A stretch of DNA of 64,000 bases from a virus: positions 32,504 to 96,503 of IMG/VR virus record IMGVR_UViG_3300040758_000047; one strand, written 5' to 3'. The translations under genes and the position numbers were made by a program. The notes beneath the pieces are model-generated. The model was not told the origin of the DNA, did not search any database, and saw only the letters and a program-made list of their open reading frames with translations. Of the stretch, positions 1-8,931 are shown one piece after another (the stretch's first letter is position 1; each line of letters opens with the position of its first letter).

Positions 1-730
1 TGCCCAGATGAGTGACCCCCGGTTGTTTCATCTCCCGCATGGCCTCATCGTAAATCAGCTTCCACTGATTGGTCGGCGGGTTCGAGGCGATGATCTTCTC
101 CATGTTGTCGAACCCGTAGGCAATGACCAATTCAAGGTCATGCACCCACTGACGCGCTTTACGGAAGATCTTCAACAGGGGGAGGAGTCCGCGATCAGGA
201 GAACTGGCAAAGATGATCTTCCTTGGATTTCTCGTGGGCACGCCTTCGGCCTCGATCTCCCGTATCAAGTCGTTTCGGATGCCATTGAACCCCTGGCACA
301 CCTTCTTGGCGTATTTGGGGTACTCTTTCATCGTGAAACTGGCATGAGTCGGGCAGAGAGCGATAAAGCGGTCTAATTTCTCCCACCGTTCCTCGGTAAG
401 GTGGGGGTAGAACACATCTTGGCTAACCAATGACAAGACCTGTCCGGGATGCTCAAGGGGGAAATTATCGAGGACCTCTGGGCACCGAGACACGAACCAC
501 CATCCAGGCCGGGTGTAATCGGCCTCAGAAAGGGGTAGCCAGCGCGTCCCTAGCCACTCAGGGGGCGTATCCTGCCGCAGGGGGGCGTAGACCACCACCT
601 CGTGCCCGCGCCTCGCCAAGCGCCTAGAAACCTCCACAACGGCGGTCTCCGAACCGCCTATTCCGGGGTCCTCAGGGTTGCGCATATCCCAAGGCTCGAA
701 AGTGACGGGGCTGATGATCGTTACCTGCAT
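1..730 (-). CDS. Glycosyltransferase family 4-like protein, 3' end beyond the window
   Basis: An open frame runs from an ATG at 730 to the left edge with no stop, so the C-terminus is missing. The first residues (MQVTIISPVTFEPWD, then GGSETAVVEVSRRLARRGHE) match the N-terminal donor-side fold of GT4 glycosyltransferases, where the glycine-rich GGSE loop precedes the first long helix. Further on, FASSPDRGLLPLLKIF fits the start of the second Rossmann domain. It probably transfers a sugar to a phage or host surface component; the substrate cannot be read from the sequence. The ATG directly follows the stop of the upstream gene (TAGATG), so the two are translationally coupled. I see about 243 residues; family members usually have 350-420. 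Confidence 0.8.
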   Translation of the reverse strand, partial: MQVTIISPVTFEPWDMRNPEDPGIGGSETAVVEVSRRLARRGHEVVVYAPLRQDTPPEWLGTRWLPLSEADYTRPGWWFVSRCPEVLDNFPLEHPGQVLSLVSQDVFYPHLTEERWEKLDRFIALCPTHASFTMKEYPKYAKKVCQGFNGIRNDLIREIEAEGVPTRNPRKIIFASSPDRGLLPLLKIFRKARQWVHDLELVIAYGFDNMEKIIASNPPTNQWKLIYDEAMREMKQPGVTHLG

Positions 731-1018
731 CTAAAGGTACTCCGCAGCGGTCGGCTGCACGGTTATCATTTTGACGGGCTGGAGTTTCTGGTGGAAAGTC
801 ATCTGCTGAAGCCAGAGGTTGCCGGAAAATAGAACATCGAAACGTTCTTTCCATGTGAACCTCCACCGGGTGGTCACTACCCCATCTGGCCTAGAACTGA
901 TGATCGACGGAAGGGGCAAGTACTCAGGTTGGTCCTTGGCGATGACTGTCTCGTTGTACATCTTGGCGTCTGCCATCGACGGGTGACGCAACAAAACTGG
1001 TGAACACGGGTATGGCAT
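731..1018 (-). CDS. Small conserved phage-type protein of unknown function
   Basis: A 95-residue protein starting at an ATG seven bases downstream of a perfect AGGAGG. It has no signal peptide or membrane span. The middle (ISSRPDGVVTTRWRFTWKER, then DVLFSGNLWLQQMTF) is rich in aromatic and basic residues and resembles short proteins often found beside glycosyltransferases in environmental phages; that resemblance is from memory, not a search. Its stop abuts the glycosyltransferase start, so they form one transcript. Confidence 0.7.
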   Translation of the reverse strand: MPYPCSPVLLRHPSMADAKMYNETVIAKDQPEYLPLPSIISSRPDGVVTTRWRFTWKERFDVLFSGNLWLQQMTFHQKLQPVKMITVQPTAAEYL

Positions 1019-1046
1019 CTAATTTCCTCCTGTGTGCCCCGAGAAT

Positions 1047-1062
1047 AAGCACTCGTGGGACT
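1047..1062 (-). promoter_or_regulatory. parS-like palindrome, half-site
   Basis: AAGCACTCGTGGGACT. Only the right half matches the family. It overlaps the TAG stop of the gene ending at 1061. Confidence 0.4.
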
Positions 1063-1399
1063 ACTTCTCCATTTGATTCGGCGTAGTGAGAGGTTTCACA
1101 ACCCCCTTGGGAGCTTCGGGTGGCCTGACCAACTCCAACTTGTCGGTCAGCGTGCAGTTCTCGCATTTAGCCGCTTTCCGTGCAGCGGTCGCCGCTTGAT
1201 CGAAGGCCGATTGCGCCACTTCGTGTTGCTTGTACAGGCCGTTGAACTGAATCTGGATTTGCGCCATCTGGTTCTCGATGGTCAATAAAGTGATCTTGGC
1301 GTCCTGAAGCTTCACTTTTTCCGCATCGGGAATCTTGGGCTGTTCTTGGGATTGAGCAAAAGCGAGGGAAGCCAGCAGAGAGAGAAGGACCGTTTTCAT
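1061..1399 (-). CDS. Secreted coiled-coil protein
   Basis: A 112-residue protein with a short Sec signal peptide (MKTVLLSLLASLAFAQ, likely cut after FAQ) followed by a long Gln/Ala-rich amphipathic region and a CENC motif near residue 80. Its architecture matches the gene at 7986-8300. A consensus promoter places the transcription start at about 1400, one base before the ATG, and there is no ribosome binding site, so this looks like a leaderless gene. It could be a spanin-like envelope protein, but neither a transmembrane anchor nor a lipobox is present. Function unknown. Confidence 0.7.
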   Translation of the reverse strand: MKTVLLSLLASLAFAQSQEQPKIPDAEKVKLQDAKITLLTIENQMAQIQIQFNGLYKQHEVAQSAFDQAATAARKAAKCENCTLTDKLELVRPPEAPKGVVKPLTTPNQMEK

Positions 1400-1406
1400 G
1401 ACTCTG

Positions 1407-1435
1407 AGTATAGGGATTTACGTTGGTAGAGTCAA
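1407..1435 (-). promoter_or_regulatory. Consensus promoter for the secreted coiled-coil gene
   Basis: On the minus strand: TTGACT at 1435-1430, a 17-bp spacer, and TATACT at 1412-1407. The predicted start is about 1400, next to the ATG at 1399. Confidence 0.75.
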
Positions 1436-1568
1436 GAGACTTTCTCCGGCATATCCCAGATCAAGCGTGTACTGCGGCAACCAGTAGCAGGCGCTTCCCG
1501 GCTCAATCACTCGATAACCTTATGGCGGATCGCGGTGGCCACCGCCGGATGCGCCGGGTGAGCAGTAC

Positions 1569-1694
1569 GTGCTGCTGCGAATCGGTGACCAATTATTCCG
1601 CGTGTGCGTCAGCGTAACTGCCGAGGAAATTGAGGGGGACGCCCGCCTTCTTGCAATCCGCCAACCCGCCCCCGGACCCGACAGAAAAGCCTAG
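1569..1694 (+). CDS. Possible small plus-strand gene in the 1436-1701 gap
   Basis: The 302-bp gap between the 1399 start and the 3303 gene holds no clear gene. One frame from a GTG at 1569 reads as ordinary protein (41 residues, containing RIGDQLFRVCVSVTAEEIEG) and ends convergent to the neighbouring gene. No ribosome binding site or promoter is visible. It could be a decayed gene fragment. Confidence 0.28.
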   Translation: MLLRIGDQLFRVCVSVTAEEIEGDARLLAIRQPAPGPDRKA

Positions 1695-1701
1695 TTCTGT
1701 C

Positions 1702-3303
1702 TTAGTGAAACGCCGTAATCAGCATACCTAGCGATTGACTCGGATTGACAACAAAATTGAAGCTTAGTTGTGTCTGCGCTGTGTCAAAGAAGTGGAGGCC
1801 GACATCGCCATTTGTGAGTCCACTCGAATCACCGCCGCAAACCCCGGCAGTCGTGACGGAACAAGCGTTGATGGCGGTTGGGCACGGGAAATCGTCCACT
1901 ACACCGGTCGGACCTGAGACAGACAGAACAGGCCCCGTTCCCATTGTGCCAGTACCAATCAATAAATCATTGGTTTCGCCTGGAGTTATCAGTGGCACCC
2001 CGGATATCGAGGCACCCGTGGATGGAGTGCTGCCCGCTGTCGTGTCCTTAAAGACAGATGAGGATGTGATTTGAGTACTGCCAGAGCCAGCCGTTGCTGC
2101 CGTGTCGAGAGAGGTAGCTGTGGTGCAGTAATAAGTCAGAAGGTCGTTGCCTCCGCCAGCGCTGACGGCACTAATCGTATAGGTATTGGGGTTTGAGATC
2201 GTGACGCTGTGGTACCAGACCGTCCCACTTCCACCACCATTTGACACGCTGGAAAAATTATTACTGAGACTATCCGAGACACTTGTCACGTAAGAAGCAT
2301 CGTCGGTGACAACCACCATGGTTGTATTTGTGGGACACGGAATGTTTTGCACATATGTAGCCGCCACATTAGACATATTCTGCGAGGATGCGAGCACCTG
2401 TGCCCCAGATCCAGTCGGGGCCGACCCTCCCGAACCGGGCTTGAACGCAGCAGCCATGATAGTGAATGAATCATGGGTTGTTTGAGAGATTGTGACCGCG
2501 GGAGTAAAGCTCGTCGCCGTGGCTATGCAATACATCTCCAGATGACCGGCAAATGTATTCTCATCCAATAGAGTGCAGCCGGAGGGTATCGTGATCGCGC
2601 CCCAGGCGTTGCCCTGCTGTATCGTGTTGTTTTCGCTCTCATCATCCACTTCGATATAGACAAGATCGCCCACCACCACGGTGATCCCTGTGCCGGAAAT
2701 GTTCGGAGCCGTGTTATTGGTTGGAACTACAGCAGTCTTGCAGGAACTAGTTCGCAGGGCACCCGTCGTAGCAATATTATAGAAACTTCCAAGGCCGAAA
2801 TAAAAATCTCCTGTTTTATGCCCCCACGTCACGGTTACTTGTGTTGGGGTGGTGGTTGCAGGGGGGACAAAATTCATCGCGTAGTAGATGTTATGATCTG
2901 CTCCATTTGGAATCGCAATCCCAGCGTCCTTGCAACCTGAACCGACCGTGAAAGTTGAGTTCCACGTATTCCCGCTTCCGCTGTTGCCATTGTCCGTCAG
3001 AGTTGGCGTGCAGGGTGACGCGCACGTTTGGACATATCCATTGCCGGTAGTGGGATTGTTGGGCCATTCCCCCGAGACGATTACGAGGGAGCCGGTGGTC
3101 ACGCCGTTGGGCCAAGCGGTCGGGTCTAGCGTAAAAATAGGAGCGTTCATACCAGTGGTTGTTGAACGCGTGATTACATTCTTGCCGAAAAATTGGGTCA
3201 ACGACGGAGTACCACCTGAAGCATGGGAGCCCATCGTCCCTGGACCCGGCATTGGAATCTGATGCCAGGACAGCGAGAGGAGAACAAGAGAAAGTAAAAT
3301 CAT
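1702..3303 (-). CDS. Secreted Ser/Thr/Gly-rich structural or receptor-binding-like protein
   Basis: A 533-residue protein with a hydrophobic N-terminus (MILLSLVLLSLSWHQ) that looks like a signal peptide. The rest is low-charge, rich in Ser, Thr, Gly and Asn with scattered Cys pairs, as in beta-rich fibre or adhesin proteins. Segments at about residues 150-290 and 310-400 have similar spacing, suggesting two related beta-sandwich units. It overlaps the preceding tail-fibre-like gene by four bases (ATGA), so the two are coupled. The Cys pairs would suit an oxidising compartment, which fits export. Confidence 0.7.
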   Translation of the reverse strand: MILLSLVLLSLSWHQIPMPGPGTMGSHASGGTPSLTQFFGKNVITRSTTTGMNAPIFTLDPTAWPNGVTTGSLVIVSGEWPNNPTTGNGYVQTCASPCTPTLTDNGNSGSGNTWNSTFTVGSGCKDAGIAIPNGADHNIYYAMNFVPPATTTPTQVTVTWGHKTGDFYFGLGSFYNIATTGALRTSSCKTAVVPTNNTAPNISGTGITVVVGDLVYIEVDDESENNTIQQGNAWGAITIPSGCTLLDENTFAGHLEMYCIATATSFTPAVTISQTTHDSFTIMAAAFKPGSGGSAPTGSGAQVLASSQNMSNVAATYVQNIPCPTNTTMVVVTDDASYVTSVSDSLSNNFSSVSNGGGSGTVWYHSVTISNPNTYTISAVSAGGGNDLLTYYCTTATSLDTAATAGSGSTQITSSSVFKDTTAGSTPSTGASISGVPLITPGETNDLLIGTGTMGTGPVLSVSGPTGVVDDFPCPTAINACSVTTAGVCGGDSSGLTNGDVGLHFFDTAQTQLSFNFVVNPSQSLGMLITAFH

Positions 3304-6300
3304 CGCTCCACCCTCCAGTTTACCTCAGCCCCGCTTGCCACGGTTAAAGATCCAGTGGACCAGTTGCAGACTTGGAAGTTCACGTTGTTTGTCGTTGGAT
3401 AAGCAGTGATTGCTAAGCCACCCGTAGTAGCTGGAGTGAATCCGGTGACCGCTCCCCACGCCGCATTCGGGGTGAACGAGATAACATCAGTTGAGGCCAC
3501 TCCAGATGCCGAGATGGTCAAAGTAGCACAACTTGTGCTAGTAATCGCCCCTAGACTATTCAATGATCCAGTCGAGGATGATGCAGTCGTACCCGTGGCA
3601 ATAGTTTGGGGAATGTTGTACGCAGTACCACCTGCAAGGGCGAGGGTAGCGGCTCCAGATACTCCTGCCGTTCCCGAGCCACTCTTGGCACCGCCCGCTC
3701 CAGTGACCAACGCGATATTCCCTCCCGCGCCACCAGAATCATTACCCGCCCCGCCTGCCCCGCCAGTGCCCGAGGTGATAGTGATTGTCCCACCAGCACC
3801 TCCCACTGTGGAGGTGGTGCCCGAGCCGGTCGCTGCACCTCCTGTACCGCCTGCGATGGCCGGAGAACTACCAACGCCTCCAGTGTTGGTCCCAGTTGAC
3901 GAGGTAGCACCGCCCGCCACGCCACTGATATTGAAGAGGGTTGTGGCTGTCGTACCGTTGCCGCCTGCGCTGGCTGGAGCTGTTCCTGCTAGTGTCAACC
4001 CAGAACTGGAAGTAATAGGATACGTGAAGGTAGCGTCGGCGGTGGGGTTGGCCAAGCCAGATGTTGACTTATCGAGCGTGATTGCAGGTAGATCACCGGA
4101 GGCAATGGTTCCCCATACTGGCGCTGCACTGACCGTCCCGTTGCCCGTCTGGACTAGGAAGTTTTTAGTACTGGTGGTGTTGCCCGCCAGACGGGTGGGC
4201 GCTGGAGTAGAGTTCTCATAAATCAAATCTCCGAGGGTGTTCATCGGGTTAGTGAGAATGTTCGACCATGAGGTTGTGCCTGATCCATTGGTGGTGAGGG
4301 AGTACCCATTTGTGCCCCCGGTGGGCGGCAGGGTGAAAGTGTAGTTGGCTGTTGCCGCGCTAGCTAGGATTGTGTGGAAGGCGGCACTGGGGTTAGCCAG
4401 TTGGAGAGTGCCGCCCACGCTGTTGTCCACGCCCAGAGTTACAGCCGCCGTCCAGGAGGATGCGGAGGTGCTGGAAGCGTTGGGAACAGTTCCCGCCGCA
4501 GCGGAGGTGGCGTTCGTGCCACCCTGAGCGATGGTCACATTCGCTTCACTACCAACCGCGTAAGTCGAACCGGCAAAGGTCGCTATTCCAGCACTAGGTT
4601 GGCTAGTAGCATACACCAATCCACTAGCAACGATTGGACCTATTACAGTAATACTGCTAGCAGGAGCGGCAAAGTTTAGCGTAGTAGTGTTAGTCGTGCC
4701 CAACACTAACTGGTTTGTAGCAGCCGTAATAGTCTGAGCAGCAGTAAACGTATTAGCTCCCAGCGTGGCAAGAGTACTTGTAACGTTAGGAGCAGTAACA
4801 GTCACTGCTCCAGAACTAGTGGGGAACGACAAAGTGGTCAGATTAGAACCAGCACCAAATATCAACTGGTTAGACGTAGGGGAGAAAGTCTGTGCGGTAC
4901 TCCAGGTATTTGCTTGCCCGATACCAGGAATAGTTTGAGAAGTCGTTGGCATGGTAAAGGTTGCTGTACCACCCAACGCAAACGTAGCGGTATAGGCTCC
5001 TGTCTCTGTTATACCGCCGCCACTTGCGATAGACAATCCAGTAACCGTAGTAGCCGCAATCGCTCCAGTACCAATCACTGCCAACGCACCAGCGGAACTC
5101 ATTTGTACCCCGTTACCGTTGCTGTCGAACCGGACGGGGTGTGCCGCTGATCCAGACGCCGTACTAACTCGAAAGATATTACCAGTACCTGTGTTACTGG
5201 CCGTATCCGTCAACTCAAATAAATCTATAGCAGATCCAGTCGTAGAATTGTAGGTAAGAGTGGTAGTGTCGGCCGCCATTGTAAGCGATAGATTGCCAGT
5301 TGGATTTCCAATAGAACTCCAGCCTGGACTACCTCCCGATGGACAGGTCTGGAAAGATGGGGTAGTAGTCCCATAGCTAGTTGCACCAGACATCAAACAT
5401 TGTCCATTACCTGTGGGAGTTACCCATGTTGGATTTGTTGCACCAGACATCAACGCACTATACGCGGTCGTTGCTAACCCGGCAAGTGCTGTTGGGGATG
5501 ATCCATATACAAGATATCCTGCGGTCATTGACGTTGGGTAGGCAATGGTTGAGAAGATTGGATTCGCCGCTCCCTGTCCAATGAGAGGCATATTAGATGC
5601 CCCCTGTGCCGTGGACACCGGGGATGACCCAGAAGCTCCGGCAAGCACCACCCCGTATTGCGTGAGGAGACTTCCGCAAGATATAGCTGTCGAGGTCGAT
5701 CCGTAAAGAATGCCGCCCTGCGTACAGGAGCTTGGGTGAGAAACCGTAGAGTACGCCGGAGTTGCAGATGCCCCTTGGCCGACCAACGGCATATTTAGCG
5801 CTCCTGCTGCAAGCCTTGCCGCCGCTCCCGACGAACCACCAACAAATAAGTCCCCGGTCGTCGTTAAGGGGTAATTCGTGAGTGATGCGATGGCTGGAAC
5901 GTAGGAAGCCGTAAGCGCTGTCCCATTCCATACTCCAGAGCTAATCGTACCAACCGATGTCAAGCTTGATCCAGTGCCACAAATCCCAGTCTGCGGGTTT
6001 AATAGTTCCCAGTAAGTTCCATCATAAGTGGCAATGGCGACAGCGGTTGTCAATATATCGTTGGCAACCAAAGCGCTCTGCCCGCACTTGGTAATCGTCG
6101 GAGAGCTAAGGCCGTTGACCGTTAAGGTGGGAGCGGCGGCGGTATTAGCTGCCGTAGCCTTCCACATCACCGTTAATCCAGCGACCATTAATGTAGCTGG
6201 CGGAGCCAACGTCACGGTTTGCGCCTGAGCGGTCCCGCCACCCGCAGCGTACTCTGTTGAATCCAAGTCAGCCCAGCTTTTATATGAACCAACCGCTGAA

Positions 6301-7373
6301 GATCCGCCACTCGCCAACATCTGGTTAGCCGTGCCCGCCGTGCCTGATTGCACTGCCCCAGTCGAAGTCGTGCCTCCGAACAGAGGCGCATAGGCCGTCA
6401 GGGATGTCGCTCCCGTACCTCCACCAGCGACAAGAGCCGTACCAAAAGAAGGGGTCGTTGAAGACCCGCCAGAGACTAAAGGAACTCCGCTGGTTCCGCT
6501 GGTAGCAATCCAAGTAGGGTTCGTCGCTCCAGCCCCAAGAACCCCATAGGCCGTAGTGGCTAAGTTGGCGAGTGCTGTAGCGCTCGACCCATAAACGAGT
6601 CCCCCTGCGGTCATTGCAGTTGGATACGCGATCGAAGAAAAGACCGGATTCGCCGCGCCTTGGCCTATTAGCGGCATGTTAGATGCCCCCTGTGCACTAG
6701 CTGTGGGAGATGACCCAGCACCACCACCAAATAACACCCCGTATTGAGTTAATGCCGCTGAACTAGCCCAGGAAGATGCACTGCTGAAATAAGGGATACC
6801 TCCGTTGTTGCCTGCTACAGTCAACGCAGGAGTGGTCGTTGCTGAACCAACCGAGATCAATCCGCCCGTAAAGCTTACACTAGTGACGGTCCCGTTTATT
6901 GCCGAGGTCGTTAATAGATCCCCGTTCACATCATGAAATTGCCAGCCCGCTGCCGTGCTCATAATCGCCGAGGTGTTCGCAGCCATCGTCATTGGCGCTA
7001 GAATCTCGTATGCGGCGGTTGTGCCATTTACGTAGAGCGTGACAGATGACACTGAAGAACCACTCGCATTTACCAACTCGATTGAAGTTATATAGGTGTT
7101 CACGGTGGATGTGCCCGTATAAAGAGCGCTCCCGGTAGATGTCGGCAGTTGGCCTTGGGCTAACACGCCGGGAGTTGTTATGTATGGGGCCGACGTGCTC
7201 ACAGTGGTGCCAAAGATGGTGTAGGTGACCGCACTTGCGGTCCCCGCAGATCCATAGATTGTGCCGCTAGGTGCCAGCGTGAATAGTTCATTGTATGGCA
7301 CGCCGACCGTCGAGATTGGCTGTTGCGCCAACGCTGGCAAGCACAATACGAGGATAGGCAGGAACTTCCTCAT
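3300..7373 (-). CDS. Giant repetitive tail-fibre-like protein with signal peptide
   Basis: A 1357-residue protein with a clear signal peptide (MRKFLPILVLCLPALAQQ). The body is built of imperfect repeats of roughly 90 residues; GASNMPLIGQGAANP recurs, each time followed by a TAGxLVYGSS-type strand. Later come NTWSTAQTF-type and GTNGYSLTTNGSGTTSW segments, typical of phage tail fibres. A glycine-rich stretch (about residues 1150-1250) precedes a compact C-terminal domain ending NWSTGSLTVASGAEVNWRVE. This fits a trimeric side or tail fibre, but a signal peptide on a fibre is unusual. Internal repeats make recombination within the gene likely. Confidence 0.8.
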   Translation of the reverse strand: MRKFLPILVLCLPALAQQPISTVGVPYNELFTLAPSGTIYGSAGTASAVTYTIFGTTVSTSAPYITTPGVLAQGQLPTSTGSALYTGTSTVNTYITSIELVNASGSSVSSVTLYVNGTTAAYEILAPMTMAANTSAIMSTAAGWQFHDVNGDLLTTSAINGTVTSVSFTGGLISVGSATTTPALTVAGNNGGIPYFSSASSWASSAALTQYGVLFGGGAGSSPTASAQGASNMPLIGQGAANPVFSSIAYPTAMTAGGLVYGSSATALANLATTAYGVLGAGATNPTWIATSGTSGVPLVSGGSSTTPSFGTALVAGGGTGATSLTAYAPLFGGTTSTGAVQSGTAGTANQMLASGGSSAVGSYKSWADLDSTEYAAGGGTAQAQTVTLAPPATLMVAGLTVMWKATAANTAAAPTLTVNGLSSPTITKCGQSALVANDILTTAVAIATYDGTYWELLNPQTGICGTGSSLTSVGTISSGVWNGTALTASYVPAIASLTNYPLTTTGDLFVGGSSGAAARLAAGALNMPLVGQGASATPAYSTVSHPSSCTQGGILYGSTSTAISCGSLLTQYGVVLAGASGSSPVSTAQGASNMPLIGQGAANPIFSTIAYPTSMTAGYLVYGSSPTALAGLATTAYSALMSGATNPTWVTPTGNGQCLMSGATSYGTTTPSFQTCPSGGSPGWSSIGNPTGNLSLTMAADTTTLTYNSTTGSAIDLFELTDTASNTGTGNIFRVSTASGSAAHPVRFDSNGNGVQMSSAGALAVIGTGAIAATTVTGLSIASGGGITETGAYTATFALGGTATFTMPTTSQTIPGIGQANTWSTAQTFSPTSNQLIFGAGSNLTTLSFPTSSGAVTVTAPNVTSTLATLGANTFTAAQTITAATNQLVLGTTNTTTLNFAAPASSITVIGPIVASGLVYATSQPSAGIATFAGSTYAVGSEANVTIAQGGTNATSAAAGTVPNASSTSASSWTAAVTLGVDNSVGGTLQLANPSAAFHTILASAATANYTFTLPPTGGTNGYSLTTNGSGTTSWSNILTNPMNTLGDLIYENSTPAPTRLAGNTTSTKNFLVQTGNGTVSAAPVWGTIASGDLPAITLDKSTSGLANPTADATFTYPITSSSGLTLAGTAPASAGGNGTTATTLFNISGVAGGATSSTGTNTGGVGSSPAIAGGTGGAATGSGTTSTVGGAGGTITITSGTGGAGGAGNDSGGAGGNIALVTGAGGAKSGSGTAGVSGAATLALAGGTAYNIPQTIATGTTASSSTGSLNSLGAITSTSCATLTISASGVASTDVISFTPNAAWGAVTGFTPATTGGLAITAYPTTNNVNFQVCNWSTGSLTVASGAEVNWRVER

Positions 7374-7374
7374 A

Positions 7375-7989
7375 TTACTGGTAGTACGCCGTCAAAGACA
7401 TTGTAGTGCAACCAGTTGTGGTTGACCCAGCATCCGCAGTAGCCGCCGCAAAGCCAATGCCGCTAGTAAAATTCTCCAGCGCAAGCTGTCCAGGCGCAAT
7501 GGTAAGCCCAAGTCCAGCCTGTACCATATAGGAATCCACTACTCCCGTTCCAATGCTCGGCACGCCAGAGTTGTTATAAAACTGAAGGAAACACGTCACG
7601 GTGCCATAGTTGCTTGCGGAAAATCCGTAGAGGTTCCCGGCACTGCCCTTAATGTTTAAGGCCGTTCCCGTGTAGGTATGGTGATACATAGTGAAAGCAT
7701 ACGTGGCCGAGGTGCTGGGAGTAGTCGGTGAAACCGACAGGGCATTCGTCACGTAGGCATTCACCCCGATGACATTACCTGACGGGGCCGACCCATAAGC
7801 GGTAGGAGTGGCTGTAATTGAAGAGCCTCCTTCTTGTGATAAATTGACGCTCACGGGAATCATACTGGAGATGCCTTGCACGGTGATTACTCCAGGCGCA
7901 GCAGTGCCCGCCGTCCCAGATCCAGTTACGGGTTGCTGCGCCAAGGAGACACCGGCACAGAGAGTGAGTGCCGCGAATAATTTTCTCAT
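7375..7989 (-). CDS. Secreted beta-rich decoration-like protein
   Basis: A 204-residue protein starting MRKLFAALTLCAGVSLAQQ, a signal peptide very like that of its downstream neighbour (MRKF...LAQQ). The remainder is Gly/Ser/Thr-rich with only two Cys in the mature part. It ends two bases before the giant fibre gene starts, so the pair is co-transcribed. It probably works with the fibre. No family recognised. Confidence 0.7.
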   Translation of the reverse strand: MRKLFAALTLCAGVSLAQQPVTGSGTAGTAAPGVITVQGISSMIPVSVNLSQEGGSSITATPTAYGSAPSGNVIGVNAYVTNALSVSPTTPSTSATYAFTMYHHTYTGTALNIKGSAGNLYGFSASNYGTVTCFLQFYNNSGVPSIGTGVVDSYMVQAGLGLTIAPGQLALENFTSGIGFAAATADAGSTTTGCTTMSLTAYYQ

Positions 7990-8300
7990 TTCTGTTTCCT
8001 TTCAATCCATTCGAAGTCGTCGTTAATGTCCCAGTGCTTTTCATCGGCGCGGCAGAGTTCACGTACTTGTTTTCGCCAAACCTCAATCTTTTCGTTAAGC
8101 TCCTTCAGTTCTTTTTCGGCTTCCTTTTGGTCTATCTGGGCTTGGAGGATTTGATTCCTGTCCGTCATGACACGCTGGAGGGCTACGTAAGCCTTCCTAG
8201 TAAGTTGTAGCACTTCCACTTTTTGCGCGTCCGTCACGGGGGCTGGCTTCTCATCGGAGAATGCCACCAGCGAGGCGAGCAGGAGGATAAGCGTTCTCAT
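7986..8300 (-). CDS. Secreted coiled-coil protein, paralogue-like to 1061-1399
   Basis: A 104-residue protein: short signal peptide (MRTLILLLASLVAFS), then a highly charged heptad-rich helix (QIDQKEAEKELKELNEKIE). It overlaps the next gene by ATGA. The order of signal peptide, short Pro-rich linker and coiled coil is shared with the gene at 1061-1399. A soluble spanin or chaperone-like role is possible but unproven. Confidence 0.7.
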   Translation of the reverse strand: MRTLILLLASLVAFSDEKPAPVTDAQKVEVLQLTRKAYVALQRVMTDRNQILQAQIDQKEAEKELKELNEKIEVWRKQVRELCRADEKHWDINDDFEWIERKQK

Positions 8301-8428
8301 AGGCTATCTAGATGCCTCTTGTGGATACGGCGGCGGTCGGCGTAATTACGTATCGCCCGAGTCCACCGGCCAATCGGCTCTAACGCAATCAAGATCGCGC
8401 AAGCCATAATGACATCTACCTGCCACAT
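8297..8428 (-). CDS. 43-residue membrane microprotein
   Basis: An ATG directly follows the stop of the upstream gene (TAAATG) and its own stop overlaps the next start (ATGA), so it is locked into the translational chain. The peptide has one N-terminal hydrophobic helix (MWQVDVIMACAILIALE) and a strongly basic tail (RNYADRRRIHKRHLDSL), predicting an inner-membrane peptide with a cytoplasmic tail. Small holin-like or accessory membrane peptides look like this. Confidence 0.6.
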   Translation of the reverse strand: MWQVDVIMACAILIALEPIGRWTRAIRNYADRRRIHKRHLDSL

Positions 8429-8785
8429 TTACGTAAACTCCGTTACCGAGAGAAGGCCACCGATGGCACTACTGACCGCAGCAATCGATCCCTTCCAGCA
8501 CGCATCCTGGTAGATTCGGCTACTACCGTCTCCAACGGTTCCGCCAGCAGGGAGTGATATATGAAATGCGCTCGATGTAGGATTTGCCCCTAGCCCGATG
8601 TAGATCACGGTTGTCCCTAAGTTCTGGAGCATGAAACTCAGTCGGGCTGGGTTGGCTGGTAGGACTGTCGCGGCCCCAAGTCCAACCGTGGTTTGACTCG
8701 GGGCGCTGGCTGTCGTAGAAATAGGCCCTTGCGTTATCGAAATCCCGTTGAGGGGGTTGACGCGAGGTGCCGGACAATAACCCAT
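8429..8785 (-). CDS. Small virion-type protein
   Basis: A 118-residue protein, low in charge and rich in Ala, Gly, Ser and Thr. LQNLGTTVIYIGLGANPTSS resembles small beta-rich head or tail decoration proteins of phages. It is the first gene of a transcript: a promoter lies at 8824-8852 and a parS-like palindrome covers the predicted start site. Function inferred from context only. Confidence 0.7.
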   Translation of the reverse strand: MGYCPAPRVNPLNGISITQGPISTTASAPSQTTVGLGAATVLPANPARLSFMLQNLGTTVIYIGLGANPTSSAFHISLPAGGTVGDGSSRIYQDACWKGSIAAVSSAIGGLLSVTEFT

Positions 8786-8801
8786 ACTGCCCTTCCTAAG
8801 C

Positions 8802-8817
8802 CGTCCAACGTTGGACT
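8802..8817. promoter_or_regulatory. parS-like palindrome on a transcription start
   Basis: CGTCCAACGTTGGACT. Lies six bases downstream of the minus-strand -10 box, covering the predicted +1 of the fibre operon. Confidence 0.75.
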
Positions 8818-8823
8818 AATTTA

Positions 8824-8852
8824 ATGGTATTGCCTTGCACAATCACGGTCAA
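8824..8852 (-). promoter_or_regulatory. Promoter of the fibre operon
   Basis: Minus strand TTGACC, 17-bp spacer, TACCAT. The predicted +1 is about 8817, the edge of the palindrome. Confidence 0.65.
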
Positions 8853-8860
8853 GCAATACC

Positions 8861-8907
8861 AAAAATAACGCCGCGCCCATCGGATCATTGACCCGACAGA
8901 CGCGGCG
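8861..8907 (-). terminator. Intrinsic terminator-like hairpin
   Basis: On the minus strand, arms CGCCGCG and CGCGGCG enclose an inner TCGG/CCGA stem and are followed by TTATTTTT. It lies just downstream of the gene ending at 8932, so it probably ends the capsid transcript before the fibre promoter. Confidence 0.6.
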
Positions 8908-8931
8908 CTTTCCCTCTGCCGTGAGAGCCTG

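Noticed and set aside
3406-4221. Long plus-strand frame of 271 codons over the tail-fibre gene
   Set aside because: Antisense to a strongly coding repetitive gene; composition is Pro/Val-rich because of the fibre's repeats, and no ribosome binding site is seen.
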